Made by a program: the position numbers and the translations under genes. 11,436 nucleotides of DNA, taken from Acanthaster planci (lineage: Eukaryota; Echinodermata; Asteroidea; Valvatida; Acanthasteridae). Positions 9,401 to 11,436 of the stretch are shown in pieces. How positions within the stretch are numbered: the stretch's first letter is position 1; each line of letters begins with the position of its first letter. The notes beneath the pieces are model-generated. The model ran no database searches. It was not told the origin of the DNA and saw only the letters and a program-made list of their open reading frames with translations. The stretch is from assembly GCF_001949145.1 (NCBI RefSeq), contig NW_019091533.1:60308-71743 (forward strand). The letters run 5' to 3'.

Positions 9401-11312
9401 CAGCCAAAGAAATACAAGTTAGGATTGGAAAAGACTTCTGTGAAGTCAACCTGGTCAGTGATACCGTCTTACAGTGCACTTTACCAAAGAATGAACCGGC
9501 TGCTGGGGACTTCAGAGGTGGAAACGTGGAGGAAGGCCTACCTGTGGTCTGGGTAAGTGTGTTGGTAGACCCAGGAAGCCTGCCTGTGGCCTGGGTATGT
9601 GAATTTAGAGGTATTACATATTTCAAATGGGAATTTTTACGGTTGAAATTAGGTTGAATATAGATTTCGTCTTTAAAACGACAGTCCAAGCTGTTTCTAC
9701 CGTAAAAGAAATATCAGTCTTTTATGAAAAAAGAAAAGCAAGTACACGGTCTATAATTGTTGGGGAGTTGTTGTACAAAACAATAATGAAATTACTTTCT
9801 GAAAATGGGAATTTACTGTGATAAATACTTCCCATAGCAACATTATTTGGAATAGAAAAGAAATTTAGAGATTCCTTTTTCGGGAGGGGGAATTTGAGTG
9901 TCAGAAATGAAATTTAACTCCATGTTGTTTGACAGGTACTACACAATAACTTGGAGTTCGTTTTGGGGAGACTGATCTATCCCCGTTCCGTTCCCGTTGC
10001 TGCCACTGTAGCAGGTGTGCTTGTCTCTTTCTCCGTTGTTACACTCCTTGTCGCAGTTCTCAGTTATTTGAGGCAGTTACACCGAAAACGCACCCATGAC
10101 CAACGACTCCTGAACCGAATCATGGAGGTCCATCTCGGTAAGTGAACCTCATTAAAGACTGAATTTTTCTCATGCACGCCTGCACGTTGTGTTCTATCCA
10201 CGGCACTGTCACCGACGTTTTAAAAAAAACTTCATCCATGTCGAAGTGGAGATAGCTGCAAATATTTGCATTTTTTGTGAAAAGAAGGTTTTTAATGTAT
10301 CAGAACACCATCCCCGCTGTTAAAGGGGAATCCAGGTGGGGCTTCTTTCACACTTACGAGTAAAGCTTTAAAGATATGTTTACTCCACCATTTTCAAGGT
10401 GGCACACGATAGTGTCGTTCAAACACCCCCAACGTATGATAGACATGCAACATTGCCTCGTCCAGATTTACCAGAAGGTTCAACTGATGGTAAACGCAAT
10501 GGTATGATTTTGTCAGAGATGTCATCTAACGTCAAGAGGCGCTGGTGGCAGAGAGTCCAGAAACAGATGGACGAAGCGCCCACACAAACGCGCATTGTTC
10601 TGAGAAACAAAGTCAGCTATGTGCCCGACGAACTTCACATTGAGTTTCGCCAACTGGAATTGGGAAAGACACTTGGACAAGGTAGGGACCCTAATTTCTG
10701 GAGATGTCCATCGAAAATCGGACTTCTTGAACGTTTGAAACTGTTATGCGCATCTTGGCAAATAAGGGTTTTGTTTTGAGGTTAATAAACGAAGACATTG
10801 TTAATGCTACGGGCACTGAAAAAAACAAACGCTGATTGAAAATTAGCTGGATTGGAGTAAATAAAATTATTCATTGGCCTGCAGTCTTGAACTGAAGCAG
10901 CAACAAAAGGGAATAAAATACACAACAAAAATTGCAAAATTTCTGTCAAATTTTAGTACCAACTTAGTTTTCACACCGTGTTGTTGTTTTGCTTTGGTTT
11001 TTTTATGACATCACAGTTTTACCCATAAATGTGGCAATTTACATGAAGAAAATATCCCCCCAAAAAGCACAATGAAAATCCAAAATAGTCGACCAAAGCG
11101 GCATCTCTAAGAAATGCATTTATAATTTGGATTTGATTAATATTATATCAAAGGAACTGTATTGCCTCTTCGTGGAGCTTAGCTCACTGTTAATAATTCT
11201 AGTTAATTTGTACTCCGCTTGGCATGATTGGCAGGAGCCTTTGGACGCGTACTGCAAGCTGTTCTGCACAGTGAGGCAGGAGATCAAATTGTTGCAGTGA
11301 AAACAGTGCAAG
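318..11312 (+). CDS. Plexin-like receptor tyrosine kinase gene, partial at both ends (21 exons)
   Basis: The exons listed below join in one open frame of about 998 codons, with matching splice phases at every junction except exon 19/20. The domain order is Sema (C-terminal part), PSI1, IPT1, PSI2, IPT2, PSI3, IPT3, IPT4, IPT5, IPT6, one transmembrane helix, juxtamembrane segment, then the tyrosine-kinase N-lobe with GQGAFGRV and VAVK. Each of the three PSI domains shows the full set of eight cysteines. By family knowledge, a Sema/PSI/IPT ectodomain binds a semaphorin-type or scatter-factor-type ligand at the cell surface, and the kinase would signal by tyrosine phosphorylation; both roles are inferred here. 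The ectodomain layout is that of plexins, while kinase attachment is as in Met/Ron. The signal peptide, most of Sema, and the catalytic loop, DFG and C-lobe are outside the window. Kinase activity therefore cannot be judged. The gene may be an invertebrate Met-family member with a plexin-like ectodomain, or a separate plexin-kinase fusion. Confidence 0.88.
404..919 (+). other. Intron 1
   Basis: An AT-rich intron of 516 bp. A tempting acceptor ttag at 894-897 would enter the following open stretch out of phase with exon 1. The next AG, at 918-919, restores phase 0 and leads directly into conserved Sema sequence, so it is chosen. No repeat or other gene was recognised. Confidence 0.65.
920..1045 (+). 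CDS. Exon 2: end of Sema domain
   Basis: Forty-two codons run phase 0 to phase 0, including ATARMYERVPLDTSPVLTDV and then EMHLLTEQK. The pattern Y-E-x-V-P-(x)n-P-V-L-x-D-(x)n-L-x-x-x-T-E is the standard plexin end of Sema just before the first PSI domain. The donor is aaag|gtattc. The start at 920 is chosen because it joins exon 1 in frame as LLK|VHIK. The open frame extends a little further 5' to 899, but no AG fits there. Confidence 0.82.
1046..1404 (+). other. Intron 2
   Basis: A 359-bp intron with a pyrimidine-rich end (acttctccacacag). Several AAGGCC-type short words occur around 1225-1375, but no structured repeat or gene was recognised. Confidence 0.75.
1405..1520 (+). CDS. Exon 3: PSI domain 1, first part
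   Basis: Thirty-eight codons plus two bases. The sequence reads LIKMRAENCDQYITCETC, then IGTDAGNDGDPYCGWCTLER. It carries the PSI core C-x5-C-x2-C ... GDPYCGWC typical of plexin PSI1. Compared with the usual plexin spacing ('CLGSGDPHCGWC'), about six residues (TDAGND) appear inserted ahead of GDP. The donor is gttagt at 1521, phase 2, and is completed by the first base of exon 4. Confidence 0.9.
1521..2385 (+). other. Intron 3
   Basis: One of the two longest introns here, at 865 bp. A decoy acceptor near 2028 (ttctttccttcag) is followed by a stop in the phase required after exon 3, so no extra exon is called. It also holds a short AGAGGGCGCTAT stretch near 2173-2184. No transposable element with clear ends was recognised. 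Confidence 0.7.
2386..2518 (+). CDS. Exon 4: end of PSI1, start of IPT1
   Basis: One base completes the Lys codon, followed by 44 codons: CSRYSDC, then RWLAYNAAQCINITDVAPYD and LPITVTEQQ. This gives the last three PSI1 cysteines. It continues into the plexin-like 'RW....QC+NI..V.P' and 'LP+T..EQQ' segment that opens the first IPT domain. The acceptor is tttgtag and the donor is cag|gtgaag, phase 0. Confidence 0.9.
2519..2894 (+). other. Intron 4
   Basis: A 376-bp AT-rich intron ending in a T-rich tract (gggttttcttttag). Only antisense open frames without recognisable content are present. Confidence 0.75.
2895..3048 (+). CDS. Exon 5: IPT domain 1, middle
   Basis: Fifty-one codons plus one base: IVLSVQQLPALATGQSYECY, then FGPYRSPAT and LTCRSPPSDGIPAIQQG. 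'L.V..LPAL..G..Y.C.F' followed by '...C.SP....P' is the characteristic plexin IPT1 pattern. The donor ggtg|gtaagc is phase 1. If splicing failed, the frame would run on into the intron and into the MITE at 3113 before reaching a stop near 3126. Confidence 0.88.
3111..3136 (+). repeat. Left terminal inverted repeat of the intron-5 MITE with TA target site
   Basis: TA at 3111-3112 followed by a 24-bp arm at 3113-3136. The arm is complementary to the right arm apart from two mismatches, at arm positions 5 and 11. Confidence 0.78.
3113..3513. mobile_element. TA-flanked MITE, about 401 bp (Tc1/mariner-like non-autonomous element)
   Basis: The two ends are inverted repeats of 24 bp with 22 matching positions. 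The left end begins CCGTCAACCGGGG and ends TAACTTTGGCA. The right end begins TGCCAAAGTTACC and ends TCGGTTTACGG. Each end is directly flanked by TA (3111-3112 and 3514-3515), the target duplication expected of Tc1/mariner-type insertion. There is no transposase frame inside, so the element is non-autonomous. The motif TGCCAAAGTTACC recurs inside at 3290-3302, and a variant TGCCAAGGTTACC sits at 3471-3483. This suggests subterminal repeats or a nested internal structure. Family name not known to me. Confidence 0.8.
3490..3515 (-). repeat. Right terminal inverted repeat of the intron-5 MITE with TA target site
   Basis: The arm at 3490-3513 pairs with 3113-3136 and is followed by TA at 3514-3515. 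A degenerate copy of the inner half of the arm lies just inside, at 3471-3483. Confidence 0.78.
3608..3707 (+). CDS. Exon 6: end of IPT1, start of PSI2
   Basis: Two bases complete an Asp codon. The exon then reads DAVGVDLSVFSTETMVRFID, IKFHFYSC and SVHA, ending two bases into a codon. 'V.L.V.S.....F....F.FY.C' closes plexin IPT1, and the final Cys is the first cysteine of PSI2. The acceptor is ctttcag and the donor is tc|gtaagta, phase 2. Confidence 0.88.
3708..4316 (+). other. Intron 6
   Basis: A 609-bp intron. Short open frames on both strands at 3722-4184 have no recognisable protein features and are taken as chance. A small inverted repeat, AATGTAAATGT (4183-4193) with ACATTTACATT (4228-4238), could fold into a hairpin. 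The acceptor is ttccacag. Confidence 0.7.
4317..4434 (+). CDS. Exon 7: PSI domain 2
   Basis: One base completes a Ser codon, then 39 codons follow: CISCVASRWACDWCVFDNKC, THESSTC, and NEIILIGKN. Together with the cysteines in exon 6 and at the start of exon 8 this gives eight PSI cysteines. The spacing is that of plexin PSI2 (C..C..S...C.WC.....C......C). The donor is aat|gtgaga, phase 0. The open frame reaches a stop just inside the intron. Confidence 0.9.
4435..4751 (+). other. Intron 7
   Basis: A 317-bp AT-rich intron with a short GTGTGTGTGT-like run near 4604-4613. It ends ccctatag. Nothing else is recognised. Confidence 0.75.
4752..4886 (+). CDS. Exon 8: end of PSI2, start of IPT2
   Basis: Forty-five codons, phase 0 to 0: NPVSTTPKGPGSCPQLQAQS, then GEVLLPNGIQRSITVR and TENLPDPAQ. 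'CPQ+......+L+P.G....I.+...NLP.P.' is the plexin linker and first strand of IPT2. The donor is ctcag|gtagaa. Confidence 0.9.
5146..5241 (+). CDS. Exon 9: IPT domain 2, middle
   Basis: Thirty-two codons, phase 0 to 0: ISSYRCILEVEGMLQKADAE, then HQGSSITCEQKA. The 'Y.C.+.+.G.........S+.C' spacing is that of plexin IPT2. The acceptor is gagtag at 5140-5145. A competing AG at 5158-5159 would not keep the frame. The donor is gct|gtaagt. Confidence 0.8.
5391..5499 (+). CDS. Exon 10: end of IPT2
   Basis: Thirty-six codons plus one base: YTYLANNKPELEVRLTVTWT, then DKTGAAHILDDVYGFN. 'Y.......LEV.LTV.W' is the final strand region of plexin IPT2. The acceptor taatcag at 5384-5390 gives phase 0; the later ttag at 5401-5404 would break the frame. 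The donor acg|gtaagt is phase 1. Confidence 0.83.
5686..5873 (+). CDS. Exon 11: PSI domain 3
   Basis: Two bases complete a Val codon, then 62 codons follow: TIYKCEVQKPDCSRCVTARP, ELGCLWCDSMPALSVC, KLNETC and NCPDPVLSE. 'YKC......C..C......C.WC.....C......C' then 'CPDP' is the plexin third PSI domain leading into IPT3. The acceptor cttcttctgatag makes V-T-I-Y-K-C. The donor gag|gtgggc is weaker than most here but is the only one that stays open. Confidence 0.87.
6133..6287 (+). CDS. Exon 12: IPT domain 3, first half
   Basis: Fifty-one codons plus two bases: VFPLAGPIEGSTVLTVIGTD, then FGDVMAVMVGSQPCDLDG and YVIGG. 'V.P..GP.EGGT.+T+.G.++G...D+....V....C' is the classic opening of a plexin/Met IPT domain. 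The acceptor acgaag is purine-rich at its end but follows a T/C-rich stretch (ttccttgcttttcatcc). The donor gaag|gtatta is phase 2. Confidence 0.87.
6401..6515 (+). CDS. Exon 13: IPT domain 3, second half
   Basis: One base completes a Ser codon, then 38 codons follow: VSCRTKPEREGSQSVTLTIT, then GADGTLQHSSGVVNFKFT. '+.C.T......G.+.V.+.G.......S...F.+' closes the IPT immunoglobulin fold. The acceptor is tttctttcag and the donor is aca|gtaagt, phase 0. Confidence 0.9.
6691..6827 (+). CDS. Exon 14: IPT domain 4, first half
   Basis: Forty-five codons plus two bases: NPRITSFEPRLGPEAGWTAV, then SVYGTDLNTGRNIAAFIGEK and PCII. 'P.I....P..GP.AG.T.+.+.G..L..G......+....C' is an IPT start. The acceptor is ttcctaccag and the donor is tc|gtaatt, phase 2. 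Confidence 0.9.
6828..7321 (+). other. Intron 14, hosting a tRNA-derived SINE
   Basis: The first ~205 bp are plain AT-rich intron. The remainder is largely the SINE described separately, which reaches almost to the acceptor gcaaacag at 7314-7321. Confidence 0.75.
7036..7310 (+). mobile_element. tRNA-derived SINE (ends approximate)
   Basis: The head looks like a tRNA gene: GTTAGCGTGGTG at 7045-7056 matches an A box and GGTTTGATTCCC at 7089-7100 matches a B box, about 44 bp apart. These are the internal RNA polymerase III promoter of tRNA-type SINEs. A non-tRNA body follows, including a TCCGGAGTTTTCCCC stretch at 7171-7185. From memory this body resembles SINEs common in anthozoan genomes. An A-rich tract with AATAAC-type units at 7289-7308 may be its 3' tail. 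No clean target-site duplication was found, so the boundaries are uncertain. The element is in the same orientation as the host gene. Confidence 0.72.
7322..7489 (+). CDS. Exon 15: end of IPT4, start of IPT5
   Basis: One base completes a Ser codon, then 55 codons plus two bases follow: VPREEVLECTSSDGQAGMQS, NLRISFDGANRASDEKFSYT, then ENPVITRVQPLKSIY. '+.C.......G.....+.FDG........F.Y' ends IPT4, and 'NP.I..+.P..S...SGG' starts IPT5. The acceptor gcaaacag lies immediately after the SINE. The donor tc|gtaagt is phase 2. Confidence 0.9.
7490..8342 (+). other. Intron 15
   Basis: An 853-bp intron. Its first part, around 7558-7740, is locally richer in CpG (cgcgcg, acgcgt, gaacgcgtg) than the other introns. 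It contains a 15-nt odd palindrome, TCCGCTCCGAGCGGA, at 7558-7572. A short ACTAT microsatellite lies at 8153-8169. No transposase, tRNA promoter or flanked inverted ends were recognised. The acceptor is tacatattag. Confidence 0.7.
8153..8169. repeat. Short (ACTAT)n microsatellite
   Basis: Three perfect ACTAT units followed by AC, within intron 15. Confidence 0.85.
8343..8436 (+). CDS. Exon 16: IPT domain 5, first half
   Basis: One base completes a Ser codon, then 31 codons follow: GGRTLNVNGQHLDTCRNRQI, then YVGNSHLTYRG. 'SGG+.L.V.G..LD......+YV' is the plexin/Met IPT start, reading on from exon 15 as S-G-G. The donor ggg|gtacgt is phase 0. Confidence 0.88.
8598..8834 (+). CDS. Exon 17: end of IPT5, start of IPT6
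   Basis: Seventy-nine codons, phase 0: KCTGDSPTEMQCKSPNITSL, LTFGFIMDGVIELLAWSENN, EVELEYFEDPVYVPFENGEM, then EKDGSTLTIM. 'C.SP.+......GF.MDGV..L' and 'L.Y..DPV+.PF.........L.I.G..L' are the plexin pattern at this point. The 3' end is set at ATG|gttcga because exon 18 continues the motif as LTIM|GERL. This donor has only the GT and neighbouring G in common with consensus. The frame stays open in the intron until 8987. Confidence 0.82.
8835..9375 (+). other. Intron 17
   Basis: A 541-bp intron beginning with a weak donor and a T-rich stretch that stays open for about 50 codons. It ends gttgtttcag. No repeats with defined ends and no other gene are recognised. Confidence 0.7.
9376..9552 (+). 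CDS. Exon 18: IPT domain 6
   Basis: Fifty-nine codons, phase 0 to 0: GERLDSAITAKEIQVRIGKD, FCEVNLVSDTVLQCTLPKNE, then EEGLPVVW. 'G..LD.A....+.+V.+G...C.V......LQC.+P......G...LPVV' is the last IPT before the plexin membrane span. The donor is tgg|gtaagt. A near copy of the exon end plus donor follows 42 bp later (9594|gtatgt) and is also in frame. Confidence 0.9.
9534..9600 (+). repeat. 42-bp-period tandem duplication of the exon 18 donor region
   Basis: The block GGCCTACCTGTGGTCTGGG ending in GTAAGTG is followed 42 bp later by GCCTGCCTGTGGCCTGGG ending in GTATGTG. The second copy preserves a plausible splice donor in the same reading phase. The spacer between donors encodes 14 residues, VSVLVDPGSLPVAW, without a stop. 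Confidence 0.75.
9553..9935 (+). other. Intron 18
   Basis: A 383-bp intron whose first 48 bp include the duplicated donor. The rest is A/T-rich with no recognisable element. The acceptor is ttgtttgacag. Confidence 0.75.
9936..10127 (+). CDS. Exon 19: end of IPT6, transmembrane helix, start of cytoplasmic tail
   Basis: Sixty-four codons. 'VLHNNLEFVLGRLIYP' is the closing strand of the last IPT (plexin pattern N..F.LG.L.Y). It is followed by a hydrophobic helix VPVAATVAGVLVSFSVVTLL and VAVLSYL (about 9993-10070). A basic stop-transfer segment, RQLHRKRTHDQRLLNRIME, comes next and is loosely like the start of the plexin juxtamembrane helix. Two donors exist: GAG|gtccat at 10127, which keeps the kinase exon in frame, and the much better CTCG|gtaagt at 10137, which does not. 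The 10127 end is adopted only on reading-frame grounds. Confidence 0.78.
10128..10398 (+). other. Intron 19 at the ectodomain/kinase junction
   Basis: A 271-bp intron (261 bp if the stronger donor is used). I searched it for a small exon that would change phase 1 to phase 0 and found none without a stop. It contains a 14-bp perfect palindrome, TGCAAATATTTGCA, at 10257-10270. It ends ccattttcaag. Confidence 0.65.
10399..10681 (+). CDS. Exon 20: juxtamembrane region and start of tyrosine kinase domain
   Basis: Ninety-four codons plus one base. The exon opens VAHDSVVQTPPTYDRHATLP and includes a basic Trp-rich stretch, KRRWWQRVQKQMDEAP. It ends YVPDELHIEFRQLELGKTLG, then Q and a split Gly codon. 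'L.LGK.LGQG' is the first strand and glycine-loop start of receptor tyrosine kinases of the TAM, VEGFR/PDGFR and RET type. Phase 0 entry at 10399 is required because the other phases meet a stop within a few codons. The donor caag|gtaggg is phase 1, a common place for RTK introns. One Tyr near the start (10435-10437) could be a docking site. Confidence 0.85.
10682..11234 (+). other. Intron 20
   Basis: A 553-bp AT-rich intron inside the glycine-loop coding sequence. It contains A-rich runs but no defined element or additional exon. The acceptor is gattggcag. Confidence 0.75.
11235..11312 (+). CDS. Exon 21: kinase glycine loop and VAVK lysine
   Basis: Two bases complete the second Gly of the loop, then 25 codons plus one base follow: AFGRVLQAVLHSEAGDQIVA, then VKTVQ. 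With exon 20 the loop reads GQGAFGRV, matching GxGxFGxV. The beta-3 ATP-contacting lysine of VAVK is at 11300-11302. Thirteen residues separate the loop Val from VAVK, as I recall for the TAM kinases. The donor caag|gttagt is phase 1, so the kinase continues downstream of the window. Confidence 0.9.
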
Positions 11313-11436
11313 GTTAGTGGTTAAAGTATTTGGCATCTGAAAAAATAATTCTGGACAGAAACAGTAGTCTCTTTTGTGACTGATTGTTCGCTGTGTAAAA
11401 GACTACAGGCTAAACTTTGTCATTTGCTTATGAAAT
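11313..11436 (+). other. Intron 21, 5' part
   Basis: The sequence after the gttagt donor has no recognisable coding content and runs to the end of the window. Confidence 0.7.

Noticed and set aside
10501-10681. Separate cytoplasmic kinase gene starting at an internal Met of exon 20
   Set aside because: No promoter evidence is visible. The exon is preceded by a good acceptor and joins a membrane exon in frame when the 10127 donor is used. It remains a minor alternative if transcripts do not join the two.

Overview
The window is animal nuclear DNA. It holds no bacterial-type genes. Instead, 21 short coding exons on the + strand are separated by canonical GT...AG introns of about 110-865 bp. 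All exons belong to one gene that runs off both ends of the window. Joined in frame they give about 998 residues, with neither the start codon nor the stop codon present. Base composition is AT-rich. One intron carries a tRNA-derived SINE whose body resembles, from memory, SINEs common in anthozoan (coral/anemone) genomes. A cnidarian is therefore my best guess for the source, but this is an inference.

The predicted protein is a single-pass receptor with a plexin-type outside and a receptor-tyrosine-kinase inside. Exons 1-2 (318-1045) encode the last part of a Sema beta-propeller. Exons 3-4 encode PSI domain 1, exons 4-6 IPT 1, exons 6-8 PSI 2, exons 8-10 IPT 2, and exon 11 PSI 3. Exons 12-13 encode IPT 3, exons 14-15 IPT 4, exons 15-17 IPT 5, and exons 17-19 IPT 6. 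Exon 19 (9936-10127) ends with the transmembrane helix and a basic stop-transfer segment. Exon 20 (10399-10681) encodes a juxtamembrane region and the start of a kinase domain. Exon 21 (11235-11312) completes the glycine loop and contains the VAVK lysine; the rest of the kinase lies downstream of the window. The Sema/3 PSI/6 IPT order is that of plexins. Met/Ron receptors, which also join Sema to a kinase, have one PSI and four IPTs in vertebrates. No plexin GAP domain is visible inside the window.

The introns contain two recognisable transposable elements: a ~401-bp TA-flanked MITE in intron 5 (3113-3513) and a tRNA-type SINE in intron 14 (about 7036-7310). Two places look like possible splicing switches. 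One is a 42-bp tandem duplication that copies the donor of exon 18. The other is a pair of donors 10 nt apart at the end of exon 19. There the stronger-looking donor would lead to a stop codon before the kinase, and only the weaker one keeps the kinase in frame. The remaining long non-coding stretches are unremarkable intron sequence.
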